From Bacteroidota bacterium (GTDB taxonomy: Bacteria > Bacteroidota > Ignavibacteria > Palsa-1295): 64,000 nucleotides of DNA. This document shows, one piece after another, positions 26,390 through 36,000 of the stretch. The position numbers and the translations under genes were made by a program. The notes beneath the pieces were generated by a model that had not been told where the DNA came from, ran no database searches, and saw only the letters and a program-made list of their open reading frames with translations. The stretch's first letter is position 1. Every line of letters starts with the position of its first letter. Location of the stretch: contig JAJPIO010000001.1 in the NCBI GenBank assembly GCA_021324735.1, positions 1 to 64,000 of the forward strand, in the 5' to 3' direction.

Positions 26390-27100
26390 TCAATATCCCC
26401 TCGTCTCTAACATCACTGCAATTCCATCATGGTCTCCGGTCGTGGTGTCCGGCCGATCGATCAGAACGTTGCCTGAATTGATGAAGCCGGTCCGATGAAA
26501 GATCGTGTTTGCATCTAATCGTTGCGCGATCGCATCGCGGGACTGATTGAATGAGACGTACTGGTGCTTGATCTTATCGAATGGCGCGACCTTCTCTCGG
26601 CTGAATGCACCGATCCAAAGATATCCGCCATTATAAGCGGACGGCCCGAAGATGCGTCCATGATTATTATCGAACTCGAACGGGCCGTCAGCGAACGTAG
26701 ATGGTTTGCCATCGCCTAATTGCTCGTAACGCTTGCCGCTGATGAGGCCGTAATAGTCATTACTATGACCGATCCTTGCTGGAAATCCGGCCTGCACAAG
26801 AGCCGAGAGAAGGCGACCTTTTGCATCGGTACCCGACTTTGCATTACGATCATACAGGATAATATTGATCGGTTCGCGAAGGTGTTTACCCTGATACATC
26901 TCGTCCAGCCAATGTGCTGGCGTGCCGTCCGAATCCATCATCCATGGGCCGATGGAGGGTACCTTAGTAGCTGCGACTGTATCAACAGCAGCAGCATGTG
27001 CCGAGTCGAAGTTAGATGCCGGTTGAGTATGCGTACCACAACCTATGCTGATCAAGAGTAAAATGCCTGCGGTAATAGCACGTTTAAGAAAGAGTGTCAT
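26390..27100 (-). CDS. Putative lipoprotein, unknown family
   Basis: 236 residues. The N-terminus KRAITAGILLLISIGCGTHT is a signal peptide with a lipobox-like SIGC, so probably a lipoprotein (Cys21). The mature part has repeated aromatic and Asp/Gly motifs (GHSNDYYGLISGKRYEQLGD, GGYLWIGAFSREKVAPF, SFNQSRDAIAQRLDA). I do not recognise a named family. Envelope location is supported; function is not. It converges with hepT, 8 bases between stops. Confidence 0.75.
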   Translation of the reverse strand: MTLFLKRAITAGILLLISIGCGTHTQPASNFDSAHAAAVDTVAATKVPSIGPWMMDSDGTPAHWLDEMYQGKHLREPINIILYDRNAKSGTDAKGRLLSALVQAGFPARIGHSNDYYGLISGKRYEQLGDGKPSTFADGPFEFDNNHGRIFGPSAYNGGYLWIGAFSREKVAPFDKIKHQYVSFNQSRDAIAQRLDANTIFHRTGFINSGNVLIDRPDTTTGDHDGIAVMLETRGY

Positions 27101-27168
27101 AAACAGCGCAGATTAGTGAGTAAGGAGGATCACTACTTAGAGCACAAACTTACGAAAAGTTTAGCACT

Positions 27169-27201
27169 AGTGTACTGTCGATCTCCGATCGACAGTACAC
27201 T
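27169..27201. terminator. 14-bp perfect inverted repeat, terminator-like
   Basis: AGTGTACTGTCGAT (27169-27182) and ATCGACAGTACACT (27188-27201) flank loop CTCCG; TTTATT follows on the plus strand. It lies between two minus-strand genes, downstream of the DUF4921 gene and upstream of the lipoprotein, so it may end the former transcript or act as an operator for the latter. The rest of 27101-27377 shows no gene. Confidence 0.6.
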
Positions 27202-27377
27202 TTTATTCGGAATACCGTCGTGGGTGCCCATTTATTCACCCATAGAGTTTTCGACAACATGACAAGATGAAGGCTTACATGCAAACGCAATGGGCGGGCA
27301 AACTAGGCTTTAACGAGATTGGAGAAAAATGAATATTAAACGCACACGACCAATTTGAAAAGCAATCCAAAGCGAGA

Positions 27378-28700
27378 TTACTCTAAATAATATCTCAATG
27401 GGTTCGGCTGGATCTCGCACTCTTCCGCGATGCGGATAGAGCGGGCGATCTTGCCTTCGTCTCGGAGACGGTAGAGGTTCGGCACGACGCGGTCGCGGAC
27501 TTCCAGCGGGGCAATGGGATTGATATAGATCGACGTACCGCCTTCAAATCCCGCCGCCGTATTGACTCGCCACTTTATCAGCACATGCCACGGCATGCGA
27601 TAGACGGCGTCGATCGGGGTGTAGTACCACTCTTCGTTAGAGGAGATCTGGGATCCGCTGGCGGCATGGCAGGCATGAATGAGATCGCTCATACCACGTA
27701 TCTCTTCCTCGGAATGCTCGTATGGCCGCGAAAAATAGCTCTTTGAAAATATTTCGATCGTCGGATGTCGATGACCGATACCCGCGTAGGCAATGGCATG
27801 CTCGTTCTCGGCAAAGATGAGATTGTGCATACCGGCTAAGTTAGCGCCGAGTTCGTTAAAGATGTTGGGGTCCTGCCGCAGCATATCGACTTGATGTCGG
27901 ATCGAGGCGCCCCAGTCGTCGATACCAACGAGTTGCTTGTGCAGGTGATCGAAACTGGCGCCCGCCGGTGCAAGCCAGTTTTGAAAGACCGAGATGTACC
28001 GAACATACCGGTTCGCTGCGAAGATGTCGGACATCGCATCGATAGTGAAGCGAGTATACTGGAAGTGCTCTTCGGGCGTCATATCACCACTCGAGAACAG
28101 CTCGGAAGCATCTCTGGCACCTTCGCGAAAGTGCGGCTCGGCAATGATAAGCTCGTGGCTGCCTCCAAAAAATGCATCGGCCATCGCGAAGAGCGTATCT
28201 TCGGGAATGGAGCGGATACCTTGTTCCGGCATTCCGGTCGAGCGCAATTTGTAAGCAAGAATGTCTTTCACGTGCTTACGTCCGACCTCATCGTTAAGGT
28301 ACATTTCCTTCCACGATTTATTGGCTGGCGAGAGAAAGTAATTGTAATTCTTTTTCCAGTAATCGATGGTAACGATCTCGAAAAGATTGGGTACTCGGCG
28401 GAAGACCCATGGGGTGCCTTTCATCTCGCTGGGCCGCAGGTGATCGATGCGCTGAAACGAACCATCGTCGTTCAGCATAAGGCGGGATTTTTCGGGAGGG
28501 GTTTCAAAAATACGGTCGAAGCAGAAGGCGCAACAAGCGGTGAAATCCTGGGCGCTGAGCTTTTGGACGGGCTTCGCATGGCCATTGGCCAGCGGTTTCG
28601 CGGCACGGCCGATCACGCTCCAGACCTCGTTGTCTGTGAACGGGTTGATCTGCTTGATGGTCCCATCGGCCATCAGCGTGTAGTATTTCGAGTATTGCAC
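27378..28700 (-). CDS. DUF4921 family protein, GalT/HIT-like
   Basis: 440 residues from a GTG at 28698-28700; an ATG at 28673 (MADGTIKQINPFTDNEVWSV) is a good alternative. The GTIKQINPFTxxEVW start, CCAFCFDR zinc-like pair, RRVPNLFEIVT, and the central SFDHLHKQLVG match the DUF4921 group, which resembles galactose-1-phosphate uridylyltransferase of the HIT superfamily. The HLH in place of HPHGQ suggests that the GalT His nucleophile site is altered, so a uridylyl transfer is not assured. Cytoplasmic, monocistronic. Substrate unknown. Confidence 0.75.
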   Translation of the reverse strand: MQYSKYYTLMADGTIKQINPFTDNEVWSVIGRAAKPLANGHAKPVQKLSAQDFTACCAFCFDRIFETPPEKSRLMLNDDGSFQRIDHLRPSEMKGTPWVFRRVPNLFEIVTIDYWKKNYNYFLSPANKSWKEMYLNDEVGRKHVKDILAYKLRSTGMPEQGIRSIPEDTLFAMADAFFGGSHELIIAEPHFREGARDASELFSSGDMTPEEHFQYTRFTIDAMSDIFAANRYVRYISVFQNWLAPAGASFDHLHKQLVGIDDWGASIRHQVDMLRQDPNIFNELGANLAGMHNLIFAENEHAIAYAGIGHRHPTIEIFSKSYFSRPYEHSEEEIRGMSDLIHACHAASGSQISSNEEWYYTPIDAVYRMPWHVLIKWRVNTAAGFEGGTSIYINPIAPLEVRDRVVPNLYRLRDEGKIARSIRIAEECEIQPNPLRYYLE

Positions 28701-28922
28701 GTTCTGCTTTCTTACAGCTTTGAGGGCCCAAAGCCCTCATTCTATCGCCTCAAACTATTGCTTCGCAGGCGCCGTCATTTTGTTACGGCTCCCGGTCGGC
28801 AAAGACGAGAAAACAACGGGAAACCGTTTTTCTCTGGCATGTGCTTTGGAATAGTACAACGATAAAAACGAAAAAATAGCATTGCGGTCTCCCACAAGGC
28901 TAAGGAATGATGGAGGATTAAT

Positions 28923-29315
28923 ATGAGAAATAATGGCAGGATGGATAACAATGAGCGGTACCAAACCCGCAAGAGTTCACCGATCGTACCCTTCGCGCTG
29001 GGCGCGATGATCGGTGCGGTAGTTGGAGCGGCAGTAGCGCTTCTGTATGCACCGGTCGAGGGTTCGGAGTTGCGTCGCGGCATGAGCGATAAGCTCGAGG
29101 ACATCGTCGATGGCGCTAAGGAAATTTTGAAAAATGCCAAGTCTTCTGCGGAAAAGATGTTCTCGGAAGGAATGAGCAGCGAAGAAGAGGAAGACGATAC
29201 TCGATCGAAGCGGACTCGCGAGCGTGCCGATGATATCATCGAAAATGCTGATCGTGCCATCGCCGATGCCCGCCGCCGCTCACGACGACACGAAGAAGAC
29301 GAGGACGAGGAATAG
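28923..29315 (+). CDS. YtxH-domain protein
   Basis: 130 residues. A single hydrophobic segment near the N-terminus (IVPFALGAMIGAVVGAAVAL) ends in LYAPVEGSELRRGMSDK, the YtxH signature (YAPxxGxxxR). The rest is a charged helical region, GAKEILKNAKSSAEKMF, with an acidic stretch and a basic, Arg-rich end. YtxH proteins are small membrane-anchored stress proteins of unknown mechanism. The next gene, also anchored and coiled-coil, may be a partner. Confidence 0.88.
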   Translation: MRNNGRMDNNERYQTRKSSPIVPFALGAMIGAVVGAAVALLYAPVEGSELRRGMSDKLEDIVDGAKEILKNAKSSAEKMFSEGMSSEEEEDDTRSKRTRERADDIIENADRAIADARRRSRRHEEDEDEE

Positions 29316-29368
29316 CGGCGTAGTTTTCATAACTTCGCCCTGTTACCTTTTGCTCTCAGAACATGTTT

Positions 29369-29396
29369 AATGGATGATTCTTCGGAGTCATCCATT
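29369..29396 (+). repeat. Hairpin with UUCG tetraloop between YtxH and DUF948-like genes
   Basis: AATGGATGATTC, loop TTCG, GAGTCATCCATT: a 12-bp stem (one G-U) closed by the extra-stable C(UUCG)G loop. No T-run follows, so it is more likely an mRNA processing or stability element than a full terminator. It lies 18 bases before the ATG at 29414. Confidence 0.55.
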
Positions 29397-29413
29397 CACA
29401 AATTCGGACGCCT

Positions 29414-29887
29414 ATGGAAGCTATTCTTTATATCACGGGCGGTATTGCTCTTTTAGCTCTCGCCTGGCTTTTCATCTCCATCGCACGGGCCGTCAGCGGT
29501 ATTTCTCCGTTGCTCACTGAAGTCCGTAACGATATTCATACGGTCGTCGCGGATGTCGACGACCTCAAAGCGCAGATACTTCCGATCCTGAATAACGTCA
29601 ATGGTATAACGTCGAACGTGAGTTCGATCACGGCCGGCGTTCAGAACCAGATGATCACGGTGCACGAAACGATCGACGATGCACTCGATGTCATTCGTGG
29701 TACGCTCGACGATGTCGAACGGCTAAAGAATGACGTCGTTGCGACGGTCGAGGGTCCGGTCTCGCTGGTCCGCGAAACGACGGGCGGAGTTGTTGGCACT
29801 GCAGCCAAAGTCATCAATGTGGTCTGGAAGCTCGTTGGCGTTGCGCGGAGGAATGGAGTGGGGAAAGTGAAGCGAGAAGAAGGTTAA
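29414..29887 (+). CDS. Membrane-anchored coiled-coil protein, DUF948-like
   Basis: 157 residues. One N-terminal membrane helix ([20 protein letters not shown]) then heptad-rich amphipathic helices ([40 protein letters not shown]), as in DUF948/YtxG proteins often encoded beside YtxH. It could form a membrane-tethered stress complex with the upstream YtxH protein; the two genes are 98 bases apart on the same strand. It converges with trmD, overlapping by 4 bases (29884-29887). No enzymatic motif. Confidence 0.75.
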   Translation: MEAILYITGGIALLALAWLFISIARAVSGISPLLTEVRNDIHTVVADVDDLKAQILPILNNVNGITSNVSSITAGVQNQMITVHETIDDALDVIRGTLDDVERLKNDVVATVEGPVSLVRETTGGVVGTAAKVINVVWKLVGVARRNGVGKVKREEG

Positions 29888-30555
29888 AGTAAATCTGGTC
29901 TTCGCTCGTTCGTCCTTCTCAGGGCTTCTTCGTGACGATAGATATCGATCTTTTTGTGATCGCCGCTGAGAAGAATATCGGGGACTTTCATTCCTTCGAA
30001 CTCGGCCGGACGCGTATAGACCGGTCCTTCCAATAATCCATTCTGGAAAGAATCCATCAGGGCGCTCTCGGCATCGTGCAAGGCGCCGGGAATGAGCCGC
30101 ACGATCGCATCGACGAGGACGCAGGCAGGAAGTTCTCCGCCGGTCAATACGTAATCGCCGATCGATATTTCCCTGGTGATCCACCGCTCGCGAACCCGCT
30201 CATCGACGCCCTTATAATGTCCGCACAGGATGATGATATTGTTCTTGAGTGAGAGTTCGTTAGCGATCGGCTGTGAGAACAGCTCACCGTCCGGCGTCAT
30301 AAAGATTCGCTCGTCGTATTCGCGCTCGGAGGTGAGTTTTCGAAATAATGCGAAGAGCGGCTCCGGCTTTAGCACCATTCCCGCACCGCCGCCGAACGGC
30401 TCGTCATCGATCTGATGGTAGCTGCCGAGACCATACTCGCGAAGATCGTGAAGGACGACCTCCACCACCCCTTTTTCACGAGCACGTTTGATAATACTCT
30501 CCGAAAGTGGACTTTCGAGCAACTGTGGGACCGCCGATATAATATCTATTCGCAT
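29884..30555 (-). CDS. trmD: tRNA (guanine-N1)-methyltransferase TrmD
   Basis: 223 residues. Trefoil-knot SPOUT enzyme that makes m1G37 using SAM. Signatures: [63 protein letters not shown]. The catalytic Asp is in RIDIIS...; the knot with YVLTGGE is intact. The usual rpsP-rimM-trmD-rplS operon is absent: here trmD stands alone, divergent from lpxC. Convergent with the coiled-coil gene by a 4-base overlap of stops. Confidence 0.97.
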   Translation of the reverse strand: MRIDIISAVPQLLESPLSESIIKRAREKGVVEVVLHDLREYGLGSYHQIDDEPFGGGAGMVLKPEPLFALFRKLTSEREYDERIFMTPDGELFSQPIANELSLKNNIIILCGHYKGVDERVRERWITREISIGDYVLTGGELPACVLVDAIVRLIPGALHDAESALMDSFQNGLLEGPVYTRPAEFEGMKVPDILLSGDHKKIDIYRHEEALRRTNERRPDLL

Positions 30556-30650
30556 TGTTTCGAATGGAGAACGGAGAGTGATGAATGGTGAGTTCTGGGC
30601 CCGATCCGGGCTTTATCACCCATCATTCTTTACTCATCACTATAATTACG

Positions 30651-30658
30651 TATTTTTG
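30651..30658 (+). promoter_or_regulatory. Candidate -7 promoter element for lpxC-fabZ
   Basis: TATTTTTG fits TAnnTTTG and is followed by CA, 42 bases before the ATG at 30701. Upstream lies a GC hairpin (GCCCG-ATC-CGGGC near 30600) and short inverted GTGATGA/TCATCAC repeats. No clear -33 box. Confidence 0.42.
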
Positions 30659-30700
30659 CATACACTATTAATGCCGCAAGGTCGTCACTAATACTAATTC

Positions 30701-32119
30701 ATGCGCGCAGTACAACGCACCGTATCCAATATATCGAAATTTGAAGGCGTAGGCCTTCATACCGGCAATTCGAGTTCGATCGAATTCCATCCCGCCCCCG
30801 AAGATTATGGAATCCGCTTCGTCCGCAAGGATATAAGCGGCGCCAACGAGGTACCGGCGGTGGTCGATTTTGTGACCGATATTTCCCGAGGGACGACGCT
30901 TTCAAATAATGGCGCCAGTGTCCACACGGTGGAGCATGTGCTCGCCGCCGTCGTCGGCCTGGAGATCGATAACGTCCGCATCGAGCTTACAGCGAATGAG
31001 CCACCTATTGGAGATGGTAGTTCTGAGCCGTATGTGGAGGCATTGCTTCGCGCCGGTTTCCAGGACCAGAAAGCCGCCCGAAAATACCTGGTCGTCGATG
31101 AGACCGTCTCGTACCGCAATGAAGAAAAAGGCGTAGAAATGGTGGCGCTTCCGCTGCCGAACGACTACCGGGTGACCGTGATGGTCGACTATAATAATCC
31201 TGCACTCGGCAGTCAGCATACAGGCTTATTCTCGCTCGAAAAAGAATTTGTAAGTGAATTTGCAAAAGCTCGCACGTTCTGCTTTTTGCACGAAGTAGAG
31301 ATGCTGCGCCAACAAGGACTCATTCAGGGGGGCAATCTCGATAATGCGATCGTTATTGTCGATCGCGATCTGGACGACAAGTCCATTCATAGCCTCGCAC
31401 AAAAGTTAGGCATTAGTGATAGCGTTATTCTTGGTACGAACGGAATCCTGAACAATAAGACGCTCCGTTACAAGAACGAACCAGCGCGCCACAAACTACT
31501 CGATCTTATTGGCGACCTTGCGCTGGTTGGCGCACCGTTACAAGCTCAGATATTGGCGGCCCGACCGGGCCATGCGTCCAATGTGGAGTTTGCCCGGAAG
31601 CTCAGAAAGCTCAACGAAAAAAAATCGTTGGTGCAAAAATACAATCCTTCCGCCAGTCGTGGCTTCTTGTTCGATATCACAGCGATCGAACGTATTATGC
31701 CGCATCGCTATCCGATGTTGCTTGTCGATCGCATCATCGATATGGACCTTACCGAAGGCGCCGAGCGGATCCAAGGCCTTAAGAATGTAACTTATAACGA
31801 GCCATTTTTTACCGGTCATTTTCCGGGCAAACCTGTTATGCCGGGCGTGCTCATATTAGAAGCAATGGCTCAGGCAGGCGGCATGCTGCTCCTTAATGGA
31901 GTCGAGGATGCCGACAAGAAGCTCATCTTCTTTATGGCGATCGATAAAGCAAAGTTTCGCAAACCGGTCGTTCCGGGCGATCAGATGATCTTCGATCTTA
32001 AAATGATCCGTAAACGGGGTAAAACATTTGTAATGTCTGGCGAAGCCAAAGTAGACGGTCAACTTGTTGCGGAAGCCGAATTTATGGCCGCGATCGTAGA
32101 ACGCGAACCGGCTGCGTAA
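30701..32119 (+). CDS. lpxC-fabZ: Bifunctional LpxC-FabZ
   Basis: 472 residues, fusion of UDP-3-O-acyl-GlcNAc deacetylase and 3-hydroxyacyl-ACP dehydratase. The LpxC part (1-about 305) has zinc ligands His79 (HTVEHVLAA), His264 and Asp268 (HKLLDLIGDLAL). The FabZ part (about 325-472) has HRYPMLLVD, active His373 (FFTGHFPGKPVMPG) and Glu387 (LEAMAQ). LpxC commits lipid A synthesis, FabZ serves fatty-acid elongation; fusing them ties the two pools that compete for 3-hydroxyacyl-ACP. The fusion is typical of Bacteroidota/Chlorobi. The next gene lpxA continues the pathway 16 bases on. Confidence 0.97.
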   Translation: MRAVQRTVSNISKFEGVGLHTGNSSSIEFHPAPEDYGIRFVRKDISGANEVPAVVDFVTDISRGTTLSNNGASVHTVEHVLAAVVGLEIDNVRIELTANEPPIGDGSSEPYVEALLRAGFQDQKAARKYLVVDETVSYRNEEKGVEMVALPLPNDYRVTVMVDYNNPALGSQHTGLFSLEKEFVSEFAKARTFCFLHEVEMLRQQGLIQGGNLDNAIVIVDRDLDDKSIHSLAQKLGISDSVILGTNGILNNKTLRYKNEPARHKLLDLIGDLALVGAPLQAQILAARPGHASNVEFARKLRKLNEKKSLVQKYNPSASRGFLFDITAIERIMPHRYPMLLVDRIIDMDLTEGAERIQGLKNVTYNEPFFTGHFPGKPVMPGVLILEAMAQAGGMLLLNGVEDADKKLIFFMAIDKAKFRKPVVPGDQMIFDLKMIRKRGKTFVMSGEAKVDGQLVAEAEFMAAIVEREPAA

Positions 32120-32135
32120 GCGGTTTTATAACGTA

Positions 32136-32951
32136 ATGTCAATTTCTATTCACCCTACCGCCATTGTCGATCCCAAAGCGGAGTTAGCCGACGATGTCGA
32201 AATTGGTCCGTATGCGATCGTTGAAGGCGATGTCCAGATCGGTCGTGGCTCGAAGATTCACCATCATGCATTTGTTGGCACCGGCGCTCGCATTGGCGAA
32301 CGATGCGTGATCCATCATGCCGCCGTCGTTTCGAATGTACCGCAGGATCTGAAATTCAAAGGCACGGAAAAAACGTACGTCGAGATCGGTGATGATACCG
32401 TCATCCGTGAATTTGCGACCGTACATCGTGGCACGATCCATACGTCCGACACCAATGCCGGCACCATGGATGGCGTCACCCGTGTCGGAGCTGGATGCCT
32501 TATCATGGCCTATTCTCACGTCGCTCATGATTGCCTGATCGGTGAAGGTGTTATCCTCTCGAACGCAACCCAGTTAGCCGGTCATGTCACCATTGGCAAA
32601 TGGACTAATCTGGGGGGCGGCTGCCTCGTCCATCAATTCTGCCTTATTGGTATGCTCTGTATGGTTGGTGGCGGAGCCGAAGTGCGCAAGGATGTGCCGC
32701 CATATTCACTCGTTGGAAGCGGAGATGCCAAGTTTAGCGGTATCAACCGTATCGGTTTGCAACGCCGTGGTAAATCGCCCGAGACCATACAAACGATAAA
32801 GTCCGCCTACTTCACACTTTATAACTCCGGCAAGAACGTATCGGACGCTGTGAAGGCTATTTCGAACGGTCCGGATGCACAACTTCCTGAGATCCAGGAG
32901 ATATTAAACTTCATCTCTCTTTCGAAGCGCGGTATTATCGGCGCTGCGTAA
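32136..32951 (+). CDS. lpxA: UDP-N-acetylglucosamine acyltransferase LpxA
   Basis: 271 residues. Left-handed beta-helix of hexapeptide repeats (VEIGPYAIVEGDVQIGRGSK) followed by a helical C-terminus (SPETIQTIKSAYFTLYNSGK). The catalytic His lies in MAYSHVAHDCLIG. It transfers 3-hydroxyacyl from ACP to UDP-GlcNAc, the first step of lipid A synthesis; its product is the substrate of LpxC next door. Operon with lpxC-fabZ, terminator at 33034-33064. Confidence 0.96.
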   Translation: MSISIHPTAIVDPKAELADDVEIGPYAIVEGDVQIGRGSKIHHHAFVGTGARIGERCVIHHAAVVSNVPQDLKFKGTEKTYVEIGDDTVIREFATVHRGTIHTSDTNAGTMDGVTRVGAGCLIMAYSHVAHDCLIGEGVILSNATQLAGHVTIGKWTNLGGGCLVHQFCLIGMLCMVGGGAEVRKDVPPYSLVGSGDAKFSGINRIGLQRRGKSPETIQTIKSAYFTLYNSGKNVSDAVKAISNGPDAQLPEIQEILNFISLSKRGIIGAA

Positions 32952-33033
32952 GTTTACCTTTTTTAGCGGCGCGGATTCCTGTATAGGAGTTCGCGCCGTT
33001 CTATTTTAGTCATTCGTTTTCGAATTAGAAATA

Positions 33034-33064
33034 AAAAGCCCTCGCAAGAACTGCGAGGGCTTTT
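33034..33064. terminator. Bidirectional Rho-independent terminator
   Basis: AAAAGCCCTCGCA and TGCGAGGGCTTTT form a 13-bp stem with loop AGAAC; T-runs follow on both strands. It ends lpxA transcripts and, on the other strand, the large T9SS gene. Confidence 0.88.
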
Positions 33065-33085
33065 GAGGTTAAGCTTTTCTAAAGC

Positions 33086-36000
33086 TTACTTGCTCACCGT
33101 GATCTTGATCATCGAAGCGTTCTCGCCCGAGATCAGCTTGCAGATGTAAGTGCCTGCAGCGACTACGTTGCCGCCTTCGTCCTTACCATCCCAGTAAGCG
33201 GTATGTGAACCAACATCTACGCTGCCATTGACGATCGTCTTTACGACTTCACCGAGCTGATTATAGATAACCATCGTGCTCGGGCCAGCGACCGGCACCG
33301 TGTAGTTAAACTGGGTGCGCGAGCCGTTATCCGGCGTGAATGGGTTCGGGTAGTTCTGGTCGAGTGAGAAGTTCTTCGGCGCATCGATCGAAACCTGAAC
33401 GGTATTCGATACATGCTGTGCACCGTTGACATCCATCTGGATCAGGCGATACGAATACGTGCCCGGCGTTACGTTGCGGTCAATGTATCCATAGCCCTTC
33501 TCATTGGACGAAGTCTTCTCTTCACCGGCGCCGACGAAGCCTACCTTCGAGTATTGATCGTCTGCGATCGCCATGTTCTTACGCTCGATGTAGAAGCCGG
33601 CATTATCGACTTCCTTCGAGGTCGCCCATGTGAGCACTGCTGCACCGTTCTGCTGCTCGCCATTCAAGTAGAGCAAGTTGACCGGTAATAGCACGCTCTG
33701 GCTGACGATCGGACGGATCATCGGAGTATAGCTACCCGCCTTGATCATGTAGGCCGAATTCGGATTCGTAGCCCATGCGAGCGGGAGGCCAGCCAACGCG
33801 TTCGTTGGCCACCAGCCTACGTTCGGAGTCCATGGAGCCCAGGAACCGCTACCGGCTGTAACTTCGACTGCCCATACGCAACTGATGTCACCAGTGTTCG
33901 TCTCGGTGGACTTCCACTGCGTACCATATTTGCTGCTATAGATCGGGTCGATGTGTGGTGTGATCAACTGCGGATCCCACTGACGGATAAGACCGCCGCC
34001 ACGAGATACGTCACCACCCATCATCATATTGTTCAAGCTGAGCTGGCTTACGCTCATCCAGTAAATGCCCTTGTTCGAACCGGCATCAGCACCACCCGTA
34101 AGGATGATCGGATGCGGGAAGTAATATGGCCAGAACTGGTTGAAGTATCCACCACCGCGCTGAGCCTGCATCGTCGCCTGGACGCCTTCCTGAAGCACGG
34201 TGTCTCCCGGCGTACAGGTGGACGGATCGCCATACATGACTGACAGGCGAATATAATCCGGCGACTGGTTAGCGTTCGCGAAGTAGACTCGCACGCCGTA
34301 TAGAGTATCCTTCGTGGCAAGCTTGAACTTCATTGCGAAGCTACCGTCGTTGCCATTGAAGCCAATACCCTGACCAACGAGCTGAACAATGCCCGGCCAA
34401 TCGTTACCGGAGTTCGGACCCGGGGTGAGACCCGCATGGTCATACGCAAACTCCTGGATCGCGCCGTCCACTGTTTCGACGTTAAGGTCGAACTTCGTGT
34501 ACGTGCCATTGTCACCATCGTAGGAATCATAACCTGGCTGATCGAGCCACGCATGGACCGTGTATGTTGCACCACCGCCCTGCGTCGTATTCTGGGCGTT
34601 CCAGTTCGGCATCTGAAGGACAGAGTCCGTACCACCGAGCAACGAGTTAACGGTTACCGTCTGCCAGTAGACCGTGTTGCCGCTTGGATCGAGGATCTGA
34701 ACCTTGATCGGGAATGCGATCGACACGTTCGTCGACAAATTCGCGACCTTTACATAGACCGGCAAGCTGACAGCCTGCGAAGCCGGGATCTTCGAGTACG
34801 GATTTACGACACGTACCCACATGACTTCGATTTCCGGCTTGAGCGGTACGAGTACCGTCGGATTATCGACATACCATGGATCGGCGTCATCGTTCGGCGG
34901 CGGAATAAAGGCCGCATCGTACTTCGCTTTCAGGCGGAGACGGAAGCGGAAGTCTGCCGTAAAGTAATTCGCAAGATTGATGGTCCTCGGCTGAAGCTCA
35001 TCAACGTTAATGGTACCGGTCGTCGGCGTAAGTGACATGAAGAACTTCTTGAATTCGAAGTCATGTCCACCGTCGATACCAGTAATGTAATTCCATCCGC
35101 CGGCTGCCGGGTTACAACCAGGCTCGGTCGGCTTCTTGAATTCCAGCACGAGCGAATCACCAGGACGCATAACCTGAAGGTTAAGCGCGTTTAGTACGGT
35201 GTGTTCCGGTCCGAGCATTACGTCACCGTCAAAGAGCCACGGATAACCACCGGGGATCTTACCGGCACGCTGATAATCGAACGACAGATTCGCTTTCGTC
35301 TTGCCTTGTAAGTTGATCGGGAAGCTGAGCAGCGTATCACCGACGTTTGATCCATTGTAGGTATTACCGTTAATATCGGTACGGTCGAACTGGATCGCGG
35401 GCGAATGGAAACCATCCGGACCGAAGCCAGCACCATTGAGGTCGCGCGGCGGCGGCGGATCCCACGTAGCATCTTCACCTTCGACGACCTGAGCACCGAT
35501 CGAGATCCAGAGGGTCTGATCCGGAATGTCAGCAGAGACCGTCTTGCTGTAGTTGTTCGATGGGTCGCGGAACGGTACGGCTGTGCGGCGTACACCAAAC
35601 ACGGTCGTACAGACCGTATCATCGAACGGCCAGCGGTCACCGATATTCACATCAGCGGTATCGTACGTCGTCGCAATAGCGCAGGCGTTGAAGGTACCGA
35701 GCTGGCTGAGAATGTTCGGGTTCGTTGCATACGGAGCGAACGCCGTATCCTTGGACTGACCCGGAAGCATACCGAGCAGTGATACAACGCGGCTATAGAC
35801 CGCAATACCCGTTACTACGTTACGGATCGCGAAGCGGACCTTGAAGGTCTGCGTCATCGAGTCTACGTTCTTGAACGTAGCACGCGGTGTGATCGACGTT
35901 CCAAGACAAATTTCATAGTTACGCGGTGGGTAGGTTACACCAATAGCGCGAACGATATTGTGCCAGCGCTTGAACTTGATCGCCCACTGCTTGGACTGTG

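Noticed and set aside
27891-28865. 324-codon plus-strand frame
   Set aside because: It lies opposite the DUF4921 gene, whose protein has family motifs throughout; the antisense product has none.
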